Origin: Phoronis australis
Lineage: Eukaryota > Phoronida > Phoronidae
Assembly (NCBI GenBank): GCA_002633005.1
Contig: NMRA01000914.1
Location: 11,449 to 71,310 of the forward strand
Length of the DNA: 59,862 bases
Direction of reading: 5' to 3'
Below the pieces are notes generated by a model. The model was given only the letters and a program-made list of their open reading frames with translations, had not been told where the DNA came from and did no database searches. The stretch's first letter is position 1, and every line of letters begins with the position of its first letter. Below are positions 45,357-55,798 of this stretch, piece by piece. The translations under genes and the position numbers were made by a program.

Positions 45357-46454
45357 AAGTTGTTTACTTTATACGAGATAGGAGAATGCTCTCTCCTGAG
45401 GTGTGCATGCGTGAATGAATGGATGTACTTATTTGTCGGTTTGTTTTTTTGTACTTGTTTATAAATACACAAAACGTTTTCTCTTTCAGTCTTGTCACCG
45501 TCATGGACGGTATCAACGTGAAAACAGTTGATCTCGCGTAAGTTCCCAACGTGAGTTTTAATTACCGATTTATCGTAAAAGATCGTTAAATTTATGCAAC
45601 TTTATGTCGTTTTTAGAGAGTTACGTCACCCACGATACAGTGTAGCTCAGAGCATGCGTCTTAACAAGAACATTTTCGCTGTCGTTAACTTGAGTTATTC
45701 CCATTTGATGTTGGCGGTTTTGTTTTGACATTGTTAGCACTGCATGGAGCTTTAAAAAGTTTCAGTTACCATCTGCATTTACAAAAAATACAGCATCAGT
45801 AGAGGTGTTCTCTCTCAACAGTTTATTCAAAGACTGAAGACTAAGTTACACCTCATTCCAGGCACCGAGCTGCGGAGTTTTGCAAACAATCTATGTTTTG
45901 AAAGCTTTTAAATAGCATAATTGAATATTTAGTGAAAATACACGTGCTTAGGTTTTAGAATTTTTTTAAAATCGAACAAGAAATGTGATTTTTATAACAT
46001 AAAACTAGAAAATAGTCCATAGCGAGTATTCTTATCACAAATCAACAGTTGGACACTAAAGAAAGCCACGTGTTATCGTACAATTTTGGGCATCCAGAGG
46101 GTACACAAGAGAGCCATGATACCGCTGTTCATTGCAAAATAAGACCTCCCTGGTCTTAACTCAATCGATTTTGCGTTTCCCCCGCCCCCTCTTCATTGCA
46201 AAGTATCTCCAGATTGCTCTCTCCCTACCCCTCCGCCATGTCAAGTTATCTTTAAAGAGCGTCAAATCCAACAGATCATGGCCTATCATTTTCTTGTTGA
46301 ATAAGCGTCACCGCATAAGTGGACGAAGGTCTAGCCCAAACAAAAAACAGAACACAACGCTTACGTGTACGTGGGCGTGAACCTGTGACCTCGGATGACT
46401 CGCATGACAGGGGTATATTAGGTAGGGAAACAGCGACTCTCCAGTTGAATACCT
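45357..46454. other. Intergenic DNA, nothing recognised
   Basis: No gene was recognised between the LINE remnant and the MITE. Confidence 0.35.
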
Positions 46455-46613
46455 ATGGCGGATTTAACGGAGGGGGGGGTAAGGAGGCTCCCTCCCCCTA
46501 AAATTCTCCCATATTCCATTTGGCACTTTGGGGTTTCAAATGTCTGACGGTCAAAATCCTGGCTAATACTCTGCCCTGGCCCCCTCTAACTCAAAATCCT
46601 GGATCCGCCCCTG
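46455..46613 (+). mobile_element. MITE-like element ending GGATCCGCCCCTG, copy 2
   Basis: Same family as 37894-38053, sharing the GGCGGATTTA start, AAATTCTC, TTCCATTTGGCA, TACTCTGCCCTGGCC and the GGATCCGCCCCTG end. It lies about 100 bp past the stop codon of laccase B, so it may be inside its 3' UTR. Confidence 0.75.
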
Positions 46614-46712
46614 AATACGTCCATCCTAAATCAGGATAAGTGCCCCCGAAATTCACAGCTCTTATGTTAGGTATTTAAATTCCCACGTTTTTCATTCTAA
46701 TCTGTTCTAAAT

Positions 46713-49700
46713 CTATAGTTTGTCTAGTGTAGGTCCACAAGCACCAATGAGAACCAAAACTCCAGTCATTAGAAACAATGTAATATGTCCTTGTAAATTT
46801 GTAGAACGACTAGTCGTTTCACGCTCCTTTTCGTCAAGTTCCTGATAGGTGTATGGCCCACACTTGGGAAATCCTTTGGGCACAGGGGGCAAGTCTTTCG
46901 TTTCACCCACCTTGAAGACCAAGCCCATTCCCACCTCAACGTGCCACTCCAAATGGCAATGAAAGAACCAGTAACCTGCAAAAAGTTTGCATCATCAGCA
47001 GGTTTCATTTACACATTCTTTGTCAGGCATGCTATGTTTTGTTTACTTTTATTTAACTGGATCATTTCTAAGTGATTTTGCCTATCAAGACTTTCAATAG
47101 TATGCAAGCAAAAGCAATACTTCGATCTTTGTGCGAAGTTGGAGTTTCTTTTCTTCAGAAGAGTCTCGTTGTGTAGACGTCTTATTTTTGTAAGCCCTGG
47201 AACTGCTAGTATGGTACAGATAACGTGCATGTGACCAGTTGAGTAAACATCATTTGGTGCATTTGGGTAGCAGTCCCTCCATACGGATTCTCATATGCCG
47301 GGTTTGCATGGACGTGCCCCCAGCTCAGGTGTACTTCCCCTCACAAGTATCGGTCGGTTCAAGTATAGTCACAGATATGTATTTTGTCCCCTAATGTTTC
47401 GCCTTGTGTGGGTATTTTGGCTTTGTAGTATTGAAGGATTTTGCATCTTGCTGTTAAACGAAAAGATGACGACCAGTGAGTCCACAAAAAGGTATTGTTT
47501 CCAGTGCTCATTTTTTTCTCATTTCTGTGTTATTCAGAAATTTGAATGTGAGGTGACATCATGTAGAATAGAATCTTGAATAGTTCATTCTGACAACTGG
47601 GGCAGTATATTAGCAGAAGTTTATGGCAAGCAAAAGTCTAACCTCATTCCGGTCGCCATTTTCTCAGTCCGAAGTAGTCTAGCTAAGTTACATTATAGGT
47701 GGCACAGAAAAGTTAGGCTGTGGCCGCGGCCAATTTGCTCTCCCAAAATGTTAAGAGCTAGGGCTAGACCAGGCTTGGGGGCATTTTTATTTAGGTATTG
47801 TGTGTAGGCCAAATGAATGTGGTTTTTTTGTATTTGTGAACATGCTGGGAATGAAAAAAGGCCAGTTTCTCGGCTGTAGCTGGACTCTTCTCCTAGATGG
47901 TGGCCCCCTGTTGCAGTTGTGCATTGCTGTGTAGCAACTGAGAAATTGGCCGCGATTTCAGGTAGCCCTCAAACAAGCCAGATTTGCAAAAAAAACTAGT
48001 TGGTTGACAGTACTTTTGGACCACATTTTTGGAATCGGTAGGAAATTTGTTTTCGGAATCTAATGTTGGCTTTAGTCGAGCATCGGCAGGAAAGTGGTGA
48101 TTTTGGGGTGAAAAGTGCCGATTTTGCATTTTTTGCCCTCATTTTTCTTAGTTCAGCTTGGTTTCCACTGGGAGTGAAAGAGTCAAAAATGCAAGGGAGA
48201 ATAAAGTTTCTGTGCTCATCTGTAGGGCTTCTGATGTGAAACGACTCAAAACATTTCCTTATTTGCATGCAGTTTTTGACAAAGTGAAGAAAGGGTGAAG
48301 AGTGCATAGACGTGTGTTCTGACAGGCGAACCACTGGGAGAACTGTTCTGTGCCTCCATAACGGTAATTAAACAATGTTACCCACGCTACCTATTGGACT
48401 ATTTGGGTCAGCGCATGCTGTCGTATAGCGTTGGCCAAGTGCAACATAATTCCGATTTACTACTGTAATAATTCGCGATTTATTCCAGTATTAATTTTTT
48501 AGCCAGGAATAATTATTGTACTAAACATTTATTACTGTAATTAATATTTATTCCAGTAATAAATCCTCGTATCTGATTGGTTGATTTATTGGAGTAATAT
48601 ATATTTATTACAGTAATTATTCCTGCCTTCTAAGAGAGGTTTATTAATGAAATCAATCGGGGAATTGTTACTGTAGTCAATATGACTTATGTCACACTTG
48701 GCTTACGATATTCGTACGCCATTAGTACTGAATTCTTGCGCATCTCACCTGGGTTAGTGGCATGGAATCGTACGATTGTGAAACCTCCATCGGGTACAAT
48801 GACGGTGTCTTTCTTGACGGAATTCCTCAATTTCCGCTTGATTTCTCCATCGCGATCCATCTGCTTTACTTTCTCTACTGTTACAGAATCATTGATCTGG
48901 CAAAAATGATCAACACACAGAACATCAGTGTAAATAGTCTAAATTATTCCTCATTGACGGACCGAAGATGAATACCTCTACCGCAACGTACATGCACCAA
49001 ACGACAAACAATAAAATACACCGTTAATCGACGTGACACGGGCAGTAATCGAAGTAAAGCCCAAATAAGTACAGTGCACTGAAGGCGTGTGCAAGTGGTG
49101 GCGATTTGACCAATAAACTTCCGACCAAGCATGCGCATTGATGCCCACACACGGAATTCCGTGTGTCGTTCATCATGTTTCCACGGGACACTTTTCAGTT
49201 TAGGTGTCGCTGTGTTAGAGGGTAGGTTTAAATCAGTTATCACTTATCCTCAAGCCACGCGCTTATCATACCTTTCGAATGTCCACCACGCTGAAGGAAT
49301 ACCCGTGCAGGTGGAGAGGGTGACTAGCATTGAATGTAACCCCAACATCAATCAGTATTAACTCAACCACGTGACCCAACTTGATGTCGTACAGATGTGT
49401 ACATTCGCAAAAGTCTTCGGTACAGTTAGTTTTGACCGTACGGTCGTTGCAAAATGATTCCTGAAAAGGAATTTTGAAAGGTCACATTCAAGCTGATCAA
49501 AGTGACAAGGTCATAAAAGGGATTTGGATAAATCAAGACGAACAAATTTGAGTTTATCACATTATTGTGCGAAACTGAAAGTTCTAACTCGTTAAATTTC
49601 AGAGCTTGGTGTTTTCCTCCTGACAAAACACATAATTAAAACAAGACCGACCTCTGAAATGCACATGTATACATATTCATAGCCCCACTAGGTTTGCAGT

Positions 49701-52700
49701 TTAACACTATTTCCCAGTATTCTTGAACGAAACCAAATTTTACCTTGATGCAGAAAATTATTTGCGACAGAAGAGTAGGTATATGTTCTGTGGACATGCA
49801 GTCATTGAATTTAATTTAACCTAAATTACAATAGACTACTAGGAATTGTCTTACAAAAATGAATTTTGAGCGTCATCTTTCACTATATCTGTTTGTAACA
49901 ATAAAAATGTGTTTGTGGTCGGGTGTCAATTTGTGGCAACAACAGACTAGGCAAATCAACTGTAAGTGCATTTGATGTTAACGCTTTCTAATACACTATA
50001 TGAGGTCTTTTACGTCAGAAGTTTATTTTTGAAATGCCTCTCATGACGTATTTGTACAGGTGATTCATGACGAATTCGTATACAGTTTTCGCAATTTACT
50101 CATCAGCTATTTCTTCCAAATCGTTGATAACTGATCAAAGTTTCAGTTTCTAAATACGTTTTGAACACGATAGAGCTAATTTTTTCCTTCTCGTCTTTAT
50201 TACTAGTTCGTAATGCTCATGAAGAGTGAAAAACATGCAGAACAGGTCCCTACACAGTGTACCTGGCACCAAAAAGATTCCGTGCCTCACACGCACCTTT
50301 GGAGCATCTTCCGGTTGAGACAATGGCGGAGCGGGAGGAAGTGTGTTGGCAATGTGATTGAACTGGGGCGTATACAAATGTCCGTCTTCCTCTCTCACGG
50401 CGTAGACAGGATAGTAATCGGGATGATGAAAGTGGAGATTGTCAATCTTGTTGAAGTCAAAGGAAATGTAGATTTGTTCGTCTGCAGTCTCGGTGATAAT
50501 TTTTTCGTTATCTTCGATATCGAGAGAATCTAACTGAGACACCGGCGTGTTGTTCTCATCTGCAGCTGTGTTCCACGGGTTGAGAAGCTGCAAAGGGGAG
50601 ATTTGTGGTCTTTACCTTTACACATAGTCAGTAGCCCCTGAGATTTCGTGAGTACGTTCACCTGAAAATTTTATGTTAATGTTTTCCACCTTATTCATCA
50701 GTGTACTTTTCAAAATGTTCCTGCATTTAAAGTTGTACATTTTCATGTAACTTGCCATTTGGTTAAAAACGACAAGATGTTGAAATTTAGAGTTCGTGCA
50801 CAATGCGTCATTATTGATAAACAAATATTGTTTCGGCACTTAAACAGTCACATTTAAGCACTGTAGGTGACATCAAACAAATCAAATAGGCCAAAATAAC
50901 AGTAAAAATGAGCATTTTAAAAAAATCACACCACGACCTAGTGGTAGAATTTGAAATTACCTGTAAATACAAAACCTGGACCGCTTTGACTAGCAAGTGG
51001 TGAATTCAGGTTTTCAGGCTTTTTTCAAGTGAACGAGTATGAAGGAAAGGGGTAATATTTTGTTAACAAAAATGACGATAATGTCGAAATTGTGAGGCAA
51101 ATAGTTGGAATTGGTGGGACAAAAGTGCACCTCAAAATTCAGTATTACTTTTTGACGACTTCCACCTGAGATATTCACCCCATATCAAAACCAGGGCCAA
51201 AAAAGGTTCCAAATCAAGAAACAATTTTATCTTAGTTAAATTCTGATCCTCTCGTCCTCCAAGTAGTAAGCTATTTGCAGTGAACATTTTGAAACAATTT
51301 TGGTGAGCTCCGTGCAAATATAAGTATTATGGAGCACAAATTTGTCTTATTCCATTTTCAGTAAAAGAACAAAAATTGAATGTTGTTCATCATTTACCCG
51401 ATTATTGGATTTTAAGTTTCAACGTCTAAATTGCTCATTTTTGGTCAGTTACCTTGTTTCAGTATTTTAAACGAAGATGCAATAGAATTTGCTAGTGAGG
51501 CTGATTTTCTGTTAAGTTAATGAAGTGCTAGGTACATTTCACACGTTCACCTTGAATTATGTTCAGACTAAAAAACACGTGATTGTGGTTACACTGCTCG
51601 CAGACAAACAAGTCAGAGATACTCTGTGGGCTTCATAACAGCCACTCACGTTACAGGAACATTTGTGAAAAAGAATATGCCAGCGCAAAAAATGGTAAAG
51701 GCAGGGTTTATCCGCTCAACCTATCAAGCAAGTGGCATATAAAGTGGAAGTGGCAGTTTGGAACATTGTCTTGGAATCAAATCCATCAACGGAAGTAAAT
51801 TAAGGCACCACATCTTTATTGTTGTTGATGGTTTTCTAGTCAATGGTTCTCGAAGTCGAAACCAATGTGATGGTTTGACAGTAAACGTTAAATGACGTCA
51901 CCAGAACAAAATGAATGTCGCTTAAATAAAGCGGTGAAAAATATTTGAAATACATTGGTATTCCGTAAAATTGTATTATATATATATTAATCGCATTTCC
52001 GAAAAAGTAGTCATATTTGAAATTTCATTTGCAATTAATAAATGCAATCCCTGACGATACTATAATCAGGGCTCTTCTAAAATCCAGTAAATCAATCGTG
52101 TGCTGACCATGCGCGCACCCAGCCTTCAATATTGGGGGGCTCGAATTCCCGTGCGGACTAAAAAAAGGAGGGGCATCAACGTGAATTGCGCGTTTGTGCT
52201 TGTTTAGTGGACTTTTGTCTCATTTTCTCGGACCTGTTGTTTCACAGGGGCGGACTTTTTTGCCCACTTCGCCAAATGGGGGCCCCTGGGTGCGCGCATA
52301 CTGACTGGGTTAATGGATATACTGCCTAGTACTTCACACTACAGCAAATTTTAATTCGCCTTCGTGAAACAAAAAATACCCGAAGTACTCAGTTTCTGCC
52401 GGTTCCGCGACTGTCACACAGCGTGCGACAGCGGTGTACAAGGAATAAAGGCCGCCTACTCACTGAACCTTCTCTATGTGTGGCGATGAAATCGCTGGGT
52501 CCCGAAGGATTCTTTTCATAGGCGCCATCATAGCGCAGTATAGCAGTGGTGTGCGCTTTGAACACATTGCAGTCTGCCAGACCTCGGAACTTAATCCAGT
52601 AGTTTTCGACGACTTGATTAGCGTGAATTATGAAATCGAATCGCTCACCTACCAAATGAAAATGCTCAACCTGACTTGATTAAAATAATGATAAGATTCG

Positions 52701-55700
52701 TCTGAGAAGTATAAGTTTTCGAAAGTACTGCCATGATTTCTTGAACATCAAACCTTTCATCCAAGTCAGTTGTTGCAATTTAACGATCAAATAAGTCTTG
52801 CTGCAGCCGGCCGGCATAGTCACACTGGCCCACTGCCTGTCATTTATATTGACACAGGGCTTCGTGATTAATTCTGAAGTTTCATGAGGCGCTGCTGTCG
52901 TTTTTCAAATGCATTGTGGGACGACTTCCGGCTCATTAACATCCAGTGATCTCAGAGACTTCTTGTGGGCGTGTAATTTGCGTTTAAGATATCGAGATTG
53001 TTGTTGGTTGGGATGGATTTCTTTAAAACACAAACACAAAACTACAAAAACCGCTGTGTTTAAGTGATTTTATTACAAGTTGCCGATTCTCACCCTTGTC
53101 TGCCAGACATTCGCTGAAATCGAAGCCATGAGGTTTAGGTCCGCCAGCTAAGCGTTGGACTGCGACCGCTGGAGTTGTGATTTCGATTCTGGACTGGGGA
53201 GTATCTATAAAATCTTTCGCGCATAATATTTGTTAACCAATTGGTGTCTTTTAGGCTCACTTTCAATCTTTTATTTTTGAACGATGTTGGGTTAGTCGTG
53301 CTCGCACCAAAAAGCTTGTTTCTGCGGAGCCTCGCTTTCAATTCTGGTGCGCTCATGTGACTAGGATTGTTTTTGTCATACCGTTTACACATCACCAGAT
53401 GTCAAGCGCCGATGTTTACGAGTCGACAACCGTCCCTCAATTCGTTTGGAAAACGGCAGTACAAGCGCCGTAGATGAAGTCCTCAGAATCGTCACAGTCA
53501 GGAAATTTGCAACTCCAGGCTACCCCGGCAAATAATATGGCTTGCCCCCTTCTGAACACTACCTGTAAAACATAGGGGGCAGCCAGTGGAAACTTGGGGT
53601 CTTATATTACGACGAAATTTCAAGTAAAAGGGTCCCCTTCGAGGCCTGTCCACGTTAAGCACAGTTACGCGTTTAGGATATAATTTTGAGCACATGTGGG
53701 AATTTTCATGAAGTTCCCTTTATATAGGATGCCAAAAAACGTCTACCGCCAAAATCCAGGCTAGAAGGGTATAAAAATAATATGTCTGGGAGTGGGCTAC
53801 AAAATCCAAAGAAATACTGAAGAAGGGTTCCTGACAGAAATAGTATCACCTCGGAATAGAAGACGGGACATCTTATCAGAAAACGCGGTTTATTCCTGAC
53901 ACATTCACACTTTATTAGAGCCCACTGTCCAGTTTAGGAAATGTTCACTGTATTAGGGTGGTGTTTTGATAAGAAAGGCCGAGGTTTTGGAGTTCAGGCT
54001 ACACAGCCCGGGGTATTTTTGAAACATATGTACGTAAATATCTGGTGACTGCCCCGGAGCTGTAAACTCAGTTTACTGACTCACACACTCGCATCCGCGG
54101 TTTTTTGGCTCACGGATTCACATCCAGTCAGTCAAGCGAAGTCATTGTCAATGGGCATGTGAAATGTTTAAGTTAGTAGTATAGAGGCACCCAAGTTAGT
54201 TTTTGCTTGGGGCCACCGAAGGGCTAGGGGCCTGACCTGCCTCACATGGACGTTAGGAGAAAATAAAATCAATGTCCAATGCTCCTCAGTAAAAGAGATA
54301 AGTCTAATTTAGGAATCCAATCATGTCTTTGTCACCCAAATGGCTTTCCTATCATATGTCTCGTTTTCTTGTATTGGTAACTATGCGAAAAATCATTATC
54401 GTTGTAATGATGCGTATGTGTTGTTCGAAGCGCGTCTAAAATGAACAGAGACACCAGGACCTTTATGTAACTGCTACAGCAAATATTCAATAACACGTCG
54501 AACATACACATTTACTAAACGAAGAAAGTTACAAGTAAGGCCAACTCTCAGTCATACCTCCATAAACAATGAAACTTTCCACTTGGATCGGACGGAATGG
54601 AACGCCGTCTGAGGCAATCATTGTGAGATTGTGGTCATCGATGGACACTTGGATTGGACAGTTTAGAATGCCATTGCTGGCCAGTCGAAATCGATATCGC
54701 TTTCCTTGGGTCACTCTAAACACTTCTCTGGGAGTGAAAATTGTTTCGTTAGTTTCAGGATGATGAAACGGGGTATATGTGCCCTTTCCTGGAAGAGAAG
54801 ATGTTCCCGTTTCAACATCTTAGAGTGTGTCCAAGTGAATAACAAGAGCAACGTCAGGCTGACCATACGGGCATTTGGCCTATGCCTCTTCCTCAAGGAC
54901 AACTCCCCTTCTTCAACTGCGGAAACAGGTCTCTTTTAGCGTAACACTGAATTTGGGGAAGAGGCGAAAACGCGAGTTAAACTTAACGAGGTCTAAACTT
55001 CCTATAGCTTCAAGTAAATAGAATAACAAAATAGACTGTACACAAGCTCGCAAATTATAGATCACATATTTTGATGGCAGCATTTAATTAAACTGGTAGT
55101 CTCGAAATCCGTCCTATGGTGAATTTAACTAAAAAGCGTCTTTAAATTCTAAACTTATGCGTCTAATATCCAAAAACGGATTGATGTGGAAATACTTTAA
55201 TATCGTCAGATTTTACCGTTCACCATCATGGAGCGCGGCTTGTTGTCGCCAAAACTGTGGTGGTGGCCGATGAATCTTTGAATCGATGCTTCCATCATCC
55301 AATCATTGATAAGCACATAGTGTTCCGGTAAGTCGAAGTCATACGCGTTGTAATGTAGTTCTTTGTTTGGTGGTTGTCGCACAACCAATGGACCAAAGAC
55401 GCCGTCAGATCGCTGAAGACCCGAGTGAGCGTGCCAGTAATGTGTTCCTGGTGTGTTTGCTGTGAATCTAGAAGTGAGAATAATTTATTCGAAAACTGTT
55501 TAGCTTACCCCTCAAGGGGTGTAAGTTTCAAAACCAAACTGTAACACGTACGTAAGCTACAACTAATAACAGAATTTGCTATGCCTTAAAATTAAATTTA
55601 TTAACGAAGCCGCGGTTCTTAGTATACTTGCCTGTATTGAAATGAGCTGTGTTGAAGTATTGGACATTGGGTGAGCATTGCCACGCCATCCATGTACTGC

Positions 55701-55798
55701 TCGTTTCGCAGGTGTTGTCCGTGCCAATGGATAGAGGTCGCTTCTCCACCCTCCAGCTTGTTGACGACGTCAGCAATAATAGTGTCGCCTTGGCAAAC
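46713..55798 (-). CDS. Laccase-type multicopper oxidase, copy B (8 exons, N-terminus missing)
   Basis: Exons (minus): 55798-55632, 55467-55217, 54788-54558, 52648-52464, 50587-50297, 49460-49272, 48896-48749, 46975-46713. They sum to 1,725 bp, in frame to the stop: 574 residues. The four copper-binding motifs are present: HWHGQ (exon 1), HYWHAHSG (exon 2), HPLHLHG (exon 6), [12 protein letters not shown] (exon 8, likely axial Met for type-1 copper). Exons 3-4 form the middle cupredoxin domain; exon 5 is the variable linker with acidic and Pro-rich parts. The C-terminus ends in a hydrophobic stretch ([17 protein letters not shown]) that may be a membrane or GPI anchor. Family role: oxidation of phenols with reduction of O2 to water, usually extracellular. 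The signal peptide and the Cys-rich start expected before the first visible exon were not found. Splice sites are GT-AG except one GC donor after exon 1. Confidence 0.9.
46976..48503. other. Laccase B last intron
   Basis: About 1.77 kb between the last two exons, including the palindrome described separately. No nested gene was identified; short ORFs lack domains. Confidence 0.5.
48504..48625. repeat. AT-rich imperfect palindrome in laccase B intron
   Basis: CAGGAATAATTATTGTA on the left pairs with TACAGTAATTATTCCTG on the right, and TTATTACTGTAAT/TTCCAGTAATAAATC words repeat inside. A foldback, MITE-like insertion of about 120 bp, non-coding. Confidence 0.65.
49125..49225 (+). repeat. Dispersed repeat with 20-bp palindrome, copy 2
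   Basis: Same repeat as 373-479, with the perfect palindrome at 49147-49166. It lies in a laccase B intron on the strand opposite to the gene. Confidence 0.7.
50588..52107. other. Laccase B intron, nothing recognised
   Basis: AT-rich intron with no gene or repeat identified until the MITE at 52108. Confidence 0.5.
52108..52299 (-). mobile_element. MITE-like element with ATGCGCGCACCCAG ends, copy 2
   Basis: Both ends carry CATGCGCGCACCCAG or its inverse. Internally it matches the 58724-58990 element in reverse: TTTGTCTCATTT, CGGACTGTT-like, GGGGCGGA, TTGCCCA, CGCCAAAT. About 190 bp, in a laccase B intron. Confidence 0.75.
52649..54557. other. Laccase B intron with one SINE-like fragment
   Basis: About 1.9 kb intron. 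Apart from the tRNA-like stretch at 53138-53202 I recognise no feature. The minus-strand ORFs at 53135-53395 and 53498-53695 have no domain. Confidence 0.45.
53138..53202 (+). repeat. tRNA-derived SINE-like fragment
   Basis: CAGCTAAGCGTTGGACTGCGACCGCTGG followed by GATTTCGATTCTGG looks like the A-box-to-B-box part of a tRNA, with a GCGACCGC arm shared with 2161-2220. The acceptor stem is missing, so it is not a working tRNA. Confidence 0.45.

Noticed and set aside
46769-47008. Minus-strand ORF in another frame of the last laccase B exon
   Set aside because: Overlaps the true exon frame that carries HCHLEWH; lacks any domain.
52476-52679. Plus-strand ORF opposite a laccase exon
   Set aside because: Shadow of the minus-strand exon 52648-52464, which has correct splice sites and the family sequence GERFDF...YWIKFRG.
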